Source: Roseicyclus marinus (GTDB taxonomy: Bacteria > Pseudomonadota > Alphaproteobacteria > Rhodobacterales > Rhodobacteraceae). From it: a DNA stretch of 64,000 bases. Positions within the stretch are counted from its first letter, which is position 1, and every line of letters begins with the position of its first letter. Positions 8,231 through 17,365 of this stretch are shown here, piece after piece. The notes beneath the pieces were generated by a model, which was not told the origin of the DNA, did no database searches, and was given only the letters and a program-made list of their open reading frames with translations. The stretch spans positions 2,545,001-2,609,000 of the forward strand of contig NZ_AP027266.1 of assembly GCF_036322625.1 (NCBI RefSeq). The letters run 5' to 3'. A program made the translations under genes and the position numbers.

Positions 8231-8353
8231 GCTTTATGGCGCCAAACCCGGAAGCCCCCTGACCCGCGCGCCCGCGTCACCAAATTGCCGCCCCGGGGGG
8301 CGGGTCGGCGATGGTCCGGCGTCCTGCCGACGCTGTTCGGCCCGGGCGGGGAT
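8231..8353. repeat. Diverged dispersed repeat, copy 2
   Basis: Homologous to 580-692 in the same orientation (see that entry). It again lies just past the 3' end of a low-GC minus-strand gene. Confidence 0.6.
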
Positions 8354-8354
8354 G

Positions 8355-8402
8355 TAGGGTGGGCATTTTGCCCACCATGGTGGGTTGCACCCACCCTACG
8401 GT
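8355..8402. repeat. TAGGGTG double palindrome overlapping a gene end
   Basis: GTAGGGTGGGC / GCCCACC followed by GGTGGGT / ACCCACCCTAC. Read on the minus strand, its outer TAG is the stop codon of the membrane-protein gene at 8396-8983. Confidence 0.85.
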
Positions 8403-8983
8403 AACAAAATGAAATAACGAGTGGCCAAACCAATCGCCACTATTGGAGTTAAAACATACCAAAAACCGACTATCGCATAGCCTGCCCGTGAAATGCGCCG
8501 ATAGCCCTTGTGAACGTCGGAGAAGGCCCTTTTCAAACTCTGCGTTGCACTAAGAAACTGCTGAGCAGCCTCTTCAAGGGCCTTTACATCGGCAGGCGCA
8601 TCACATGTGCCCGATAAATTTCCCACAAGCTTTTGCTCCGCGTGGGCCGCTTGCTCGGCACTTCTCTTCCACACGTCAAATACTGAAATCCGGTCTCCCA
8701 CGGTATCCCAACCGCTGTCGACTATTTTACCCTCTGAGACCCAGTTGAAGAAAAAAATCAAATCGCCAAAGAGGTGCAGCGCATAAGATGCAAATGCGTA
8801 AATCAGAAGTCCAACGGCAACCCACCAGACCTGATCGGGCGTCAAGTCGCGTAAGCCCAAGCTCCAGCTTTCATCGTTCAAGTCAAAGCATCCCACTGCA
8901 AACATGGTTGCAGCGAAAGCCATCAGCCGGAAATGCGCTGCGGCGGTGTTTCTTGAAATCAGCTCTTGTCCTGAAATACGCAC
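8396..8983 (-). CDS. Hypothetical membrane protein
   Basis: A 195-residue protein I do not recognise. It has a hydrophobic segment near residues 19-33 (FRLMAFAATMFAVGC), one near 51-75 (VWWVAVGLLIYAFASYALHLF), a middle soluble part (about 85-160) with heptad-like spacing that may be coiled coil, and a last membrane segment near 168-188 (AIVGFWYVLTPIVAIGLA). The base composition is far more AT-rich than the neighbours, so it was probably acquired horizontally. The stop codon is provided by a palindromic repeat, so the last residues (LLP) may have been set by the repeat. No partner gene is present. Confidence 0.72.
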   Translation of the reverse strand: MRISGQELISRNTAAAHFRLMAFAATMFAVGCFDLNDESWSLGLRDLTPDQVWWVAVGLLIYAFASYALHLFGDLIFFFNWVSEGKIVDSGWDTVGDRISVFDVWKRSAEQAAHAEQKLVGNLSGTCDAPADVKALEEAAQQFLSATQSLKRAFSDVHKGYRRISRAGYAIVGFWYVLTPIVAIGLATRYFILLP

Positions 8984-9068
8984 AGCAAAACCCTACGAAC
9001 CGCTAAACAAGACACCTGTTCCGCTTATGGAACCCATTTCTGAGCTACTTGGGTTCAATTGACACCCC

Positions 9069-9974
9069 TCACCCAAACACCTCCACGAACTCCCGCCATT
9101 CCCCCTTGCTCATGCCCGATGTCTCCTGCGTCACGGCCTCCCCCGCCAGGCGCCGCCGGATCACCTCGACCCCCTTGGCGCTGACCGACACGCCGCCCAT
9201 CCGGTAATCGGCGAATGCCGCATAGGCCAGCGGCACCCAATCGGCCACCAGCTTGCACATCAATTCCGCATAGACCCGGATTTCATACTGCGCATGGGCA
9301 TCGGCCCTCAGCCGCAGGAAATGGAACAGGTTGTGCAGATCGGTCTTCCAATACCATTGCGTGTAGACATTGGCGGGCAGGTTCATCCGCGCCAATTCGC
9401 GCGCCAGCCCCTGCTGGCCGTCTTGTGACAGCATCGCCTCGTAATGGTCATAGGCCCGCATCGCATCGCCCTTGAGCATCTCGAGCACCCGGGCGGCCTC
9501 CGCCCCTTCCAGCACCGCCCCCCGGCCCTGGTTGTTCACCGTCGATTGCGCCGCCAGCTGACCCGGCTCGGGGATGTAGAATTCCCGGTCCAGGATCGAA
9601 TACCGCGCCGAATATTCGTTCACATTGGCCGTCCGGTGCCGGATCCATTGCCGCGCCACGAAAACCGGCAATTTGACGTGGAACTTGACCTCGCACATCT
9701 CGAACGGCGTCGAATGCCAATGCCGCATCAGGTAGCGGATCAGCCCCTCGTCATTCGACACATGCTTGGTGCCCGCCCCGTAGCTGACGCGGGCGGCCTG
9801 CACGATGGCGCTGTCATCGCCCATGTAGTCGATCACCCGGACGAACCCGTGATCCAGAACCGGATGGGCGGTGTAAAGCTGCGCCTCCATGCCCTCGCTG
9901 ACGGCGCGCAGCGTGGGGCGCGCGCTGGCGCGGGCGGCGTCGATCTCGGCCTGGGCTTCTTGGGTGAGGGGCAT
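9069..9974 (-). CDS. thyX: Flavin-dependent thymidylate synthase ThyX
   Basis: Makes dTMP from dUMP using methylene-THF and reduced FAD. The 301-residue protein has the ThyX signature [15 protein letters not shown] (112-126; family RHR-x7-8-S-x-R-Y), with the catalytic serine in SARYS, and [18 protein letters not shown] near the C-terminus for the substrate phosphate. ATG at 9974 was preferred over an upstream in-frame start because the family begins close to MPLTQEAQ and an AGGAGTGG ribosome site lies just before it. No thyA is in the window, so ThyX may be the main route. Confidence 0.96.
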   Translation of the reverse strand: MPLTQEAQAEIDAARASARPTLRAVSEGMEAQLYTAHPVLDHGFVRVIDYMGDDSAIVQAARVSYGAGTKHVSNDEGLIRYLMRHWHSTPFEMCEVKFHVKLPVFVARQWIRHRTANVNEYSARYSILDREFYIPEPGQLAAQSTVNNQGRGAVLEGAEAARVLEMLKGDAMRAYDHYEAMLSQDGQQGLARELARMNLPANVYTQWYWKTDLHNLFHFLRLRADAHAQYEIRVYAELMCKLVADWVPLAYAAFADYRMGGVSVSAKGVEVIRRRLAGEAVTQETSGMSKGEWREFVEVFG

Positions 9975-10169
9975 GGGGCCACTCCTTCCTGTCTGGGGTC
10001 TCTTGCGGGGCGAACCCCTACATCTTGCATCACCGACCCGCCATGCCGCAAGATAAAGGGGGCAACCGGCGGTGCATTTACCCACAGGAAATTTACCGCC
10101 CCCCGGGGCTGTCACCCGCGCGGCCCCGCGTTAGACTGTGCCCAACCACGACGAAAGGGACGAGGAAAC

Positions 10170-10598
10170 ATGACGCTCAAATACCTGCACACGATGGTCC
10201 GGGTAAAGGATCTGGAGGCGTCGATGGCCTTCTACCGCCTGCTCGGGCTCGAGGAAACGCGCCGCACCGACAATGACAAGGGCCGCTTCACGCTGGTCTT
10301 CATGGCCCCTCCGGGCCAACCCGAATGCCCGGTCGAACTGACCTGGAACTGGGATGGCGATGACGGCCTGCCGTCCGACAGCCGCCATTTCGGCCATCTC
10401 GCCTACCGGGTGGGCGATATCTACGCGGTCTGCCAGCACCTGATGGACAATGGCGTGACCATCAACCGCCCGCCGCGCGACGGCTACATGGCCTTCGTCC
10501 GCTCGCCCGACAATGTCTCGATCGAATTGCTGCAAGAGGGCGAGGCGCTCGCCCCGGCCGAGCCCTGGGCCTCCATGCCCAACACGGGCCATTGGTGA
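10170..10598 (+). CDS. gloA: Lactoylglutathione lyase (glyoxalase I)
   Basis: A 142-residue VOC-fold metalloenzyme that isomerises the methylglyoxal-glutathione adduct to S-lactoylglutathione. It begins YLHTMVRVKDLEASMAFYRLLGL and contains VELTWNWD, GHLAYRVGDIY and DNVSIELLQ. The metal ligands expected for glyoxalase I (His in LHTMVRV, Glu in VELTWN, His in FGHLAYRV, Glu in IELLQ) are all present. GACGAGGAA precedes the ATG. The next gene starts inside its stop codon (GTGA overlap), so they are co-translated. Confidence 0.95.
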   Translation: MTLKYLHTMVRVKDLEASMAFYRLLGLEETRRTDNDKGRFTLVFMAPPGQPECPVELTWNWDGDDGLPSDSRHFGHLAYRVGDIYAVCQHLMDNGVTINRPPRDGYMAFVRSPDNVSIELLQEGEALAPAEPWASMPNTGHW

Positions 10599-11299
10599 TC
10601 CGCGGGGCGGCATTGGCGCTTGCGCTGGCCATGGCGGGCCCCGCCGTGGCGCAGGACCAGTGCCGCCTTGCGCTTTTGCTGGGCGTCGATGTCTCGGCCT
10701 CGGTCGATCCGTCCGAATACGTCCAGCAGACCTCGGGCCTCGCCGCGGCCCTCATCGCCCCCGAGATCGTGGAGGCCTTCCTCAACGGCCCGGGACCCGT
10801 GGCGCTCTCGATCTTCGAATGGTCGGGCCGCTTCCAGCAGGACCTGGTCCTCGACTGGACCCTCGTCACCTCCGAGGCGGATCTGACCCGCATCGCCGAA
10901 CGCGTCGCCCGCCAACAGCGCCGCCACCAGGATTTCCCCACCGCACTCGGCTACGCGCTGGGATATGCGGCAGGCCATTTCGCCAGCGCGCCGCCCTGCC
11001 TCTTCCAGACCATCGACATCTCGGGCGACGGGATGAACAACGACGGCTTCGACCCGGCGGCGGCTTACGAACATTTCCCCTTCGAGGGCATCACCGTCAA
11101 CGCGCTGGCCATCGGCGGCGCCTCGCGCGGGATCGAGGAGTATTTCCTGACCGAGGTCATCCGCGGCCCCGGCGCCTTCGTCGAATATGCCGCAACCCAT
11201 GACGATTTCGCCGAAGCCATCCGGCGCAAGCTCGAACGCGAATTGCGGGTGATGATCCTGGGCGGCCTTGCCCTTCCGACAGGCCAACTCCCCCGTTAG
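10595..11299 (+). CDS. Exported DUF1194 / von Willebrand factor A protein
   Basis: About 234 residues. After a signal peptide (GAALALALAMAGPAVAQ, cut near AQ-DQ at 20) comes a vWA fold with the metal-site motif DVSASVD (D32, S34, S36) and the strand QTIDISGDGMNND. DUF1194 proteins are periplasmic and of unknown function; a metal-dependent protein interaction is the usual reading. GTG at 10595 overlaps the gloA stop by 4 bases and gives a clean signal peptide. The TTG three bases earlier is less likely. Confidence 0.85.
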   Translation: MIRGAALALALAMAGPAVAQDQCRLALLLGVDVSASVDPSEYVQQTSGLAAALIAPEIVEAFLNGPGPVALSIFEWSGRFQQDLVLDWTLVTSEADLTRIAERVARQQRRHQDFPTALGYALGYAAGHFASAPPCLFQTIDISGDGMNNDGFDPAAAYEHFPFEGITVNALAIGGASRGIEEYFLTEVIRGPGAFVEYAATHDDFAEAIRRKLERELRVMILGGLALPTGQLPR

Positions 11300-11352
11300 A
11301 GCCCGCCCGCGTTCATTCGCAGTCACGCGCCGCACTCCAACCTTTTGATGTC

Positions 11353-11399
11353 GCATGTCCGGGGAGCGCAAAACCGGTTCCCACTTTTGCGCGACATGC
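11353..11399. repeat. Palindromic repeat of the rhizobial-type AACCGGTTCCCACTTTTGCGC family
   Basis: Nested inverted repeats GCATGTC...GACATGC and GCGCAAAA...TTTTGCGC around CCGGTTCCCAC, 54 bases downstream of the vWA gene. Very similar elements are common in intergenic DNA of Rhizobiales (from memory). It could act as a terminator or an RNA stability element. Nothing else is seen in 11300-11590 apart from the repeat at 11501. Confidence 0.7.
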
Positions 11400-11500
11400 T
11401 CTAACCCCGCATCAAGGTCGATGCGCGCCCTCCCCTTCATCTTGGCCAAAAAACTCAAGGCAAGCCCCCTCCACCTGCCGATACGCGTGAGATGGCATCC

Positions 11501-11527
11501 GTAGGGTGCGCCTTCAGGCGCACCACC
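11501..11527. repeat. TAGGGTG palindromic repeat
   Basis: GTAGGGTGCGCC / GGCGCACC with a TTCA loop, 64 bases beyond the stop of the minus-strand Mth938-domain gene. Confidence 0.8.
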
Positions 11528-11590
11528 CCAATTCTCAAACGCCTGTCACGGCGCACCGCCCCCACCAAACCCGACACACCAACCGCCCCC

Positions 11591-11944
11591 TCAAACCGGC
11601 AGCGCCGCCAACCCCACGCGCCGCCCCTCGGACAAGAGCACGTTATACGTCCGGCAGGCCGCAGGGCTCGCCGCGATCTCGACCCCCAGCCCCGCCGCCT
11701 CCAGCGCGGCCCGCAGCTCGCGCGGGATCTGCGCGATCTCGGCCCCCGTGCCGACAAAGATCACGTCGATCTCGCCTGCCGCCGCGACCAGCCGCGCCAC
11801 ATCGCCATATCCGCCCCAAACCGTCACGCCCGAGGGCAGGATGATCACCGCCCCCTCCACGATCTCTCCGCCCACGCGGAAAAACCCCGGCCCATAGCCA
11901 TCCACCGGGCGGCTGTCGTCGAATGTCACCTCGTTCATGCGCAT
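11591..11944 (-). CDS. Mth938-domain (DUF498) protein
   Basis: A 117-residue protein of the Mth938/DUF498 family, whose mitochondrial relative NDUFAF3 helps complex I assembly. The core GYGPGFFRVGGEIVEGAVIILPSGV...IDVIFVGTGAEIAQIPREL...AACRTYNVLLSEGRRVGLAALPV is intact. It is the last gene of the yajC-secD-secF-TSUP run; the pairing of this family with secDF is common in alphaproteobacteria, suggesting a membrane-protein biogenesis link. ATG at 11944 was chosen; an ATG two codons later is equally possible. Confidence 0.88.
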   Translation of the reverse strand: MRMNEVTFDDSRPVDGYGPGFFRVGGEIVEGAVIILPSGVTVWGGYGDVARLVAAAGEIDVIFVGTGAEIAQIPRELRAALEAAGLGVEIAASPAACRTYNVLLSEGRRVGLAALPV

Positions 11945-11960
11945 CGCGGCCTCCTTTCCG

Positions 11961-12713
11961 TCACGTCCAGACCGGCAATCCGACCAGCGCCGAGGCCGCG
12001 ATGATCGCATAGGCCACGCGCCGATAGATCGCCTCGGCCCCGGGATCGAACAGCGCCTGCCCGATCCGGTTGCCCACAGCATAGGGCAGCACCAGCAAAA
12101 GACCCAGCCACAGCGCCTCGGGGCGCAACAGCCCCTGCACCCACAGGTGCGGCAGCAACAAAAGCGCGGAAAAGGTCAGAAAGACCAGCGTATTGGCCCG
12201 CGTCACCGCCGCCGGCGCGCCGGCGCCAAGGTTGAACAGGATCACCACCGGCCCCGTCAGGCCCGTGGCCCCGCCCACGATCCCGGTCGCAGCCCCGACC
12301 CCCAGCCGCGCCACGGGTCTCGGCGCCGCCCGCATCCGCCAGCCCGCAATCAATGCCGCCAGCGTCACCAGGACGACCCCCGACACCGCCCAGCGGATGG
12401 CGATCTCGTCGCCCACCCGCAACACCCAGACCCCCAAGGGAAAGCTCACCATCGCCGCCAGCAGCAATTGCCCCAGCGCGCGCTTGTCCGTCTGGCCAAA
12501 GGCGCGCGGCACCACCGTGACGAGCGAGGACAGCGCCGACACCGAGAAAGCCGCCACCGCCAGTTCGGGCGGCACCAAGGCCACCGCCACCGGCAAAAAG
12601 ACCAGCGCCGCGCCAAAGCCCGCAAAGCCGAAGACCAGCCCCGCCACCATCACCGCGCCGAGCAATCCCCAAAGCCCCGGCAGCGCCAGCGCCGCCGAAA
12701 ACCCCTCAGGCAT
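11961..12713 (-). CDS. TSUP/TauE-SafE family permease
   Basis: A 250-residue membrane protein with about eight helices and the two-fold repeat of the sulfite-exporter TauE/SafE family (GLVFGFAGFGAALVFLPV in the first half and GIVGGATGLTGPVVILF in the second). Members export sulfite, sulfoacetate or other organosulfur anions; the substrate here is unknown. It overlaps the end of secF by 8 bases, so it is translationally coupled to the Sec genes even though no functional link is known. Confidence 0.88.
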   Translation of the reverse strand: MPEGFSAALALPGLWGLLGAVMVAGLVFGFAGFGAALVFLPVAVALVPPELAVAAFSVSALSSLVTVVPRAFGQTDKRALGQLLLAAMVSFPLGVWVLRVGDEIAIRWAVSGVVLVTLAALIAGWRMRAAPRPVARLGVGAATGIVGGATGLTGPVVILFNLGAGAPAAVTRANTLVFLTFSALLLLPHLWVQGLLRPEALWLGLLLVLPYAVGNRIGQALFDPGAEAIYRRVAYAIIAASALVGLPVWT

Positions 12714-13674
12714 CGATGTTGGAAAACTGCGTGCCCGATTTCTGGTCGGGCTTGGACCAATCCCGCTTCACCCCGATCATCAGAACGATGTTCTTGGCCA
12801 CGAAGATCGAGGAATAGGTCCCCACGATCACACCCCAGAAGATGGCGAAAACAAAGCCCCGGATCACGTCGCCCCCCAGCACCATCAGCGCCAGAAGCGC
12901 CAAAAGCGTCGTGCCGCTGGTCATCAGGGTCCGGCTCAGCGTCTCGTTCGCCGACAGGTTCATCACGTCCTGCAGCGCGCGGGTCTTGTACTTGATGAGG
13001 TTCTCGCGCAGCCGGTCAAAGATCACCACCGTATCGTTGATCGAATAGCCCACGATGGTCAAAAGCGCCGCGATGGTGGCCAGGTCGAACCGGATCTGGA
13101 GCAGGCTGAACACCCCGATCGTCAGCACGATGTCATGGATCAGCGCCGCCACCGCGCCGACCGAAAACTGCCATTCGAACCGCAGCCAGATATAGACCAG
13201 GATCGCGCCCAGCGAGGCCAGAACCGCCAGGATCGCGGTCTGGATCAGCTCGCCCGACACCTTGGGCCCCACCGATTCCACGCTGGGAAATGTCATCGCC
13301 GGATAGACGCTCCGCAGCGCGTCTTGCACCGCCGCGATGGTCGCGGGCGTCACGCTTTCCTCGCCATCCTGCGCCTGGATGCGGATCATGGCCACGTTTT
13401 CATCCGGGCCGAATGTCGGGTCGAACACCTCCGTGATCGACACATCGCCGAGCTCCAGCGCCTCCAGCGCCGCGCGATAGGCCCCCACATCCACGGGCTC
13501 GCTGCTTTCCGTGCGGATCGTCGTGCCGCCCAGGAAATCGATGCCGAAATTCAGCCCCATCGCGAACCAGATGCCCAAGGACAGCACCATCGCCACGACC
13601 GATGCGCCAAATGTCAGCCGCGCATGTTTGAAGAAATCGATATTCGTCTGTTCGGGGACAAGGCGCAGGCGCAT
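12706..13674 (-). CDS. secF: Protein translocase subunit SecF
   Basis: A 322-residue RND-type membrane protein that, with SecD, uses the proton gradient to pull secreted proteins through SecYEG. It has the N-terminal GLNFGIDFLGGTTI motif, a periplasmic domain of about 100 residues, and the helix cluster with FEWQFSVGAVAALIHDIV and GYSINDTVVIFDRLRENL, the SecF hallmark. It starts 4 bases after the secD stop. Confidence 0.97.
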   Translation of the reverse strand: MRLRLVPEQTNIDFFKHARLTFGASVVAMVLSLGIWFAMGLNFGIDFLGGTTIRTESSEPVDVGAYRAALEALELGDVSITEVFDPTFGPDENVAMIRIQAQDGEESVTPATIAAVQDALRSVYPAMTFPSVESVGPKVSGELIQTAILAVLASLGAILVYIWLRFEWQFSVGAVAALIHDIVLTIGVFSLLQIRFDLATIAALLTIVGYSINDTVVIFDRLRENLIKYKTRALQDVMNLSANETLSRTLMTSGTTLLALLALMVLGGDVIRGFVFAIFWGVIVGTYSSIFVAKNIVLMIGVKRDWSKPDQKSGTQFSNIDA

Positions 13675-13678
13675 GGGA

Positions 13679-15346
13679 TCAGACCTCGATTGTCTTGGGG
13701 CGGGCCCGGTCGAACCAGGTCACGATGATCAGACGGGTGACATAGATCGCGGTGAAGACCGAGGTGATGATCCCGATCCCCAGCGTGACCGAGAAGCCCC
13801 GCACAGGGCCCGAACCCAGAACGAACAGGATCACGGCGATCAAAAAGGTCGTCAGGTTCGCATCGACGATGGCCGACAGCGCGCGGCTATAGCCCAGCTC
13901 GATGGCGCGCGCCGGGCCCTTGGCCGTCTTCAATTCCTCGCGGATGCGCTCGAAGACCAGCACATTGGCATCCACCGCCATGCCGATGGTCAGAACGATC
14001 CCCGCGATGCCGGGCAGGGTCAGCGTGGCCCCGATCAGGCTCAAGACGCCAAAGATCAGCCCCACGTTCAACACCAGCGCAACCGAGGCAAAGACCCCGA
14101 ACAAGCCGTAGCTCAACACCATGAAGACCAGCACGGCCGCAAAGGCGACCAGCGCCGCGATCTCGCCCGCCTGGATACTGTCCGCACCCAGTTCCGGGCC
14201 GATGGTCCGTTCCTCCAGGAACACCATTTCCGCAGGCAGCGCGCCCGCGCGCAGCAACACGGCCAGCTCGGTCGATTCCGCCACCGTGAAATTGCCCGTG
14301 ATCTGGCCCGAGCCGCCCGTGATCGCCGACCGGATCACCGGGGCGGACACGACCTCGTTGTCCAGCACGATGGCAAAGGGCGCGCCGATATTGGCCGCCG
14401 TGTAATCGCCGAAATCCCGCGCGCCCGACGGGTTGAACCGGAAGGTGACGGCCGGTTGCCCGGTTTGTTGGTCAAAGGCCGGCTGGCTGTCGACCAGATC
14501 ATCCCCCGTCACCACGGGCGTCTGTTCCAGCACGTAGAACGCGCCCGGCTCGTCCATCGACGGCAACAGGATCTCGCGCGCATCGACACGCGCCTCGGGA
14601 TCGGTGGTGCGGCGGACGACCGGGTGGAATGTCAGCCGCGCCGTGGTCCCGATCAGATCCTTCAATTCCTGCGCCGATCCGATGCCCGGCACCTGGATCA
14701 GGATCCGGTCCGCGCCCTGCCGCTGGATCGTGGGTTCGCGCGTGCCCGCCTCGTCGACGCGGCGGCGCACGATCTCGACCGATTGCTGCATGGTCCGGTC
14801 ATCCGTCGCCTGCCGCTCGGCCTCCGACAGGGTGACGATCACCGTATCCGTCTCGCCCCGCACCTCGAGCGTGGGGGCCGCGATCCCGGTCAGGCCCACG
14901 ACGGGCGTGGCCAATTCGCGCACGGCCGCGACGGCGGCGGCGATCCCCGCAGGCTCGCTGATGCGCACATGCAATTCGCCCGCCGGGGCATCTTGCCGCC
15001 GGATCGTGCCGACCTGGTCGCGCACATCGCGCAGCGCATCGCGGACATCGGGCCAAAGCCCGTCCATCCGCGCCTCGTAGACATCCGCGACCTGCACCTC
15101 GGCCAACAGATGCGCACCCCCCCGCAGATCGAGACCCAGGTTCACCAGCGTCGAGGGCAGGAAATCGGGCCAAAGCGCCCGGTCGGCCTCCAGCGCTTCG
15201 GTGCTGGCCCCCGTCGCCTCGATGGCGGCCACGGCGTCATTGTGCCGCTCGACCCGGTCATAGAACAGGTTGGGCATGGCGAGCGACAGGCCCGCCAGCA
15301 CCACGACAACGATCATCAGCCGGTTCCACAGCGGGATCTGCAACAT
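13679..15346 (-). CDS. secD: Protein translocase subunit SecD
   Basis: A 555-residue six-helix RND protein, partner of SecF. The family motif GLDLRGGAHLL lies near residue 60. The large periplasmic P1 region holds the DRILIQVPGIGSAQELKDLIG stretch. The C-terminal helices carry GMAVDANVLVFERIREELK, which includes the conserved Asp of the proton path. It lies 64 bases downstream of yajC on the minus strand. Confidence 0.97.
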   Translation of the reverse strand: MLQIPLWNRLMIVVVVLAGLSLAMPNLFYDRVERHNDAVAAIEATGASTEALEADRALWPDFLPSTLVNLGLDLRGGAHLLAEVQVADVYEARMDGLWPDVRDALRDVRDQVGTIRRQDAPAGELHVRISEPAGIAAAVAAVRELATPVVGLTGIAAPTLEVRGETDTVIVTLSEAERQATDDRTMQQSVEIVRRRVDEAGTREPTIQRQGADRILIQVPGIGSAQELKDLIGTTARLTFHPVVRRTTDPEARVDAREILLPSMDEPGAFYVLEQTPVVTGDDLVDSQPAFDQQTGQPAVTFRFNPSGARDFGDYTAANIGAPFAIVLDNEVVSAPVIRSAITGGSGQITGNFTVAESTELAVLLRAGALPAEMVFLEERTIGPELGADSIQAGEIAALVAFAAVLVFMVLSYGLFGVFASVALVLNVGLIFGVLSLIGATLTLPGIAGIVLTIGMAVDANVLVFERIREELKTAKGPARAIELGYSRALSAIVDANLTTFLIAVILFVLGSGPVRGFSVTLGIGIITSVFTAIYVTRLIIVTWFDRARPKTIEV

Positions 15347-15410
15347 CGCTCAGGGCCCTTTCCGAAGCTCCGGGTCCGACGGGGCGCGCGCGGCGGCGCC
15401 CCTGCCGGGA

Positions 15411-15698
15411 TCAATCGTTTGCGGCGGCGGGCTCGGTCTTGGAGCGGACCTGCGAAATGGTCGGGCGCACGACGCGCACCTTCACGCCGGTCGACAGTTC
15501 GACCTCGACCTCGGCGTCATCCTTGACCTTGGTGATCTTGCCGATCAGCCCGCCCGCGGTCACGATCTCGTCGCCCCGGCGCAGGGCCGCGATCATCGCC
15601 TGATGCTCCTTCACCTTCTTCTGCTGCGGACGGATCAGCAGGAACCACATGATCACGAAGATCAGGATAAGGGGGACGAACTGGGCGAAAGCTTCCAT
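15411..15698 (-). CDS. yajC: Preprotein translocase subunit YajC
   Basis: A 95-residue protein with one N-terminal membrane helix (FVPLILIFVIMWFLLIRPQQKK, a strong YajC signature) and a small cytosolic domain (RRGDEIVTAGGLIGKITKV). It is an accessory of SecDF. It is the first gene of the minus-strand run, divergent from serS. Confidence 0.96.
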   Translation of the reverse strand: MEAFAQFVPLILIFVIMWFLLIRPQQKKVKEHQAMIAALRRGDEIVTAGGLIGKITKVKDDAEVEVELSTGVKVRVVRPTISQVRSKTEPAAAND

Positions 15699-16072
15699 GG
15701 TCAGACGCGGTCCTTCTTGGCGGATCGATATGGCGGATGAGGCGCGCGGCAGCGCGGCCCCGTCGAAATTCGGCGCACCCTACTTTCGGGTCGGAGCGAA
15801 GGCAAGGCGCGCCAGCCGTAGGGTGGGCAATCTGCCCACCACCACGCCACCAAACCCCTCCCCAAAAACCCTTGCCCCACACCCCCTCCGCCCCCACACC
15901 CCCGCACCAACCCATCCCAAACCGCCCCTCTCCGTGCGCCCATCGGTAACGCCTGATGCACGACGCCTTCCCTACCGCTTCCCGACGCTTTCCCTACGGC
16001 ACCACCGCCCCCTTTCCCCCCGCCCCCCGCTCTGGCATACCCCGGCCCGAGACAGCGCCAGACGAGGGCCCC
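15699..16072. other. Divergent promoter region between yajC and serS, with a palindromic repeat
   Basis: 374 bases without a gene. A TAGGGTG-family palindrome (GTAGGGTGGGC / GCCCACC) is at 15818-15840 and a half copy (GGCGCACCCTAC) at about 15772. The stretch 15841-15930 is strongly C-rich. No promoter could be fixed. Confidence 0.5.
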
Positions 16073-17365
16073 ATGCACGACATCCGCGCCATCCGCGACA
16101 ATCCCGCAGCCTTCGATGCGGGCCTCGCCCGCCGGGGTCTGCCCCCGCAATCCGCCGACATCCTGTCGCTCGACGAAGCGCGCCGCGCCTGCATCCTCGC
16201 CTCCGAAACCGCGCAGGCCGACCGCAATACCGCCAGCAAGGACGTGGGCGCCGCCAAGGCCCGTGGCGACGCGGCGGAATTCGAACGCCTCCGCGCCCTT
16301 GTCTCTGAAAAGAAAGACGAAATCGCCCGGCTGGAGGATGAGGCCAAGGACAAGGACGCAGCCCTCCGCGACCTTCTCGCCACCATCCCGAACCTGCCCG
16401 CCGAGGACGTGCCCGATGGCGCGGACGAGGCCGACAATGTCGAGATCAACCGGTGGGGAACCCCCCGCGCCTTCGACTTCCAGCCCCGCGAACACTTTGA
16501 AATCAAGGGCGTTTCCCATGGTCTCGACTTCGAGACGGCGGCGAAACTCTCGGGCTCGCGCTTCGTCGTCCTGACAGGCGCCGTGGCCCGCCTGCACCGC
16601 GCGCTGTCGCAATTCATGCTGGATATTCATACACTTGAGAATGGCCTGACCGAGGTGAACGGCCCCGTTCTCGTGCGTCCCGAAACCATGTTCGGCACCG
16701 GCCAATTGCCCAAATTCGGCGAAGACAGCTATGAGACGACGAACGGCTGGTGGCTCATCCCCACCTCCGAAGTCTCGTTGACCAATATCGTCGCAGGCGA
16801 AATCCTCGACGAGGCCGATCTGCCCAAGCGCTTCACCGCCCATTCGCTCTGCTTCCGCTCCGAGGCCGGATCGGCCGGTCGCGACACGGCGGGCATGTTG
16901 CGCCAGCACCAGTTCGAAAAGGTCGAGATGGTCTCGATCACCCATCCCGACCACTCCGACGCCGAACAGAAACGCATGCTCGGCTGCGCCGAAGGTATTC
17001 TTGAACGCCTTGAAATTCCTTACAGAACCGTGGTGCTCTGCACCGGCGACATGGGCTTCGGCGCGCGCCGCACCTATGACATCGAAGCCTGGCTGCCGGG
17101 GCAGGACACCTATCGCGAGATCAGCTCCGTCTCGACCTGCGGCGATTTCCAGGCGCGCCGGATGAACGCCCGCTTCCGCCCAACCGGCGGCGGCAAGCCG
17201 GAATTCCTGCACACGCTGAACGGCTCCGGCCTCGCCGTCGGGCGCTGCCTGATCGCGGTGGTGGAAAACGGCCAGCAAGCCGATGGCTCGGTCCTTCTGC
17301 CCAAGGCGCTTCATCCCTACATGGGGGGCAAGACCCGCATCACGCCCGAGGGACAGCTTGACTGA
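16073..17365 (+). CDS. serS: Seryl-tRNA synthetase
   Basis: Charges tRNA-Ser (and tRNA-Sec) with serine. The 430-residue class II enzyme has the N-terminal coiled-coil arm (about residues 25-105, rich in Glu/Lys/Ala), motif 2 as [20 protein letters not shown] and motif 3 as [20 protein letters not shown] at 16073 ([10 protein letters not shown]) is the canonical family start; open reading upstream is non-coding. The next gene starts within its last codons. Confidence 0.98.
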   Translation: MHDIRAIRDNPAAFDAGLARRGLPPQSADILSLDEARRACILASETAQADRNTASKDVGAAKARGDAAEFERLRALVSEKKDEIARLEDEAKDKDAALRDLLATIPNLPAEDVPDGADEADNVEINRWGTPRAFDFQPREHFEIKGVSHGLDFETAAKLSGSRFVVLTGAVARLHRALSQFMLDIHTLENGLTEVNGPVLVRPETMFGTGQLPKFGEDSYETTNGWWLIPTSEVSLTNIVAGEILDEADLPKRFTAHSLCFRSEAGSAGRDTAGMLRQHQFEKVEMVSITHPDHSDAEQKRMLGCAEGILERLEIPYRTVVLCTGDMGFGARRTYDIEAWLPGQDTYREISSVSTCGDFQARRMNARFRPTGGGKPEFLHTLNGSGLAVGRCLIAVVENGQQADGSVLLPKALHPYMGGKTRITPEGQLD

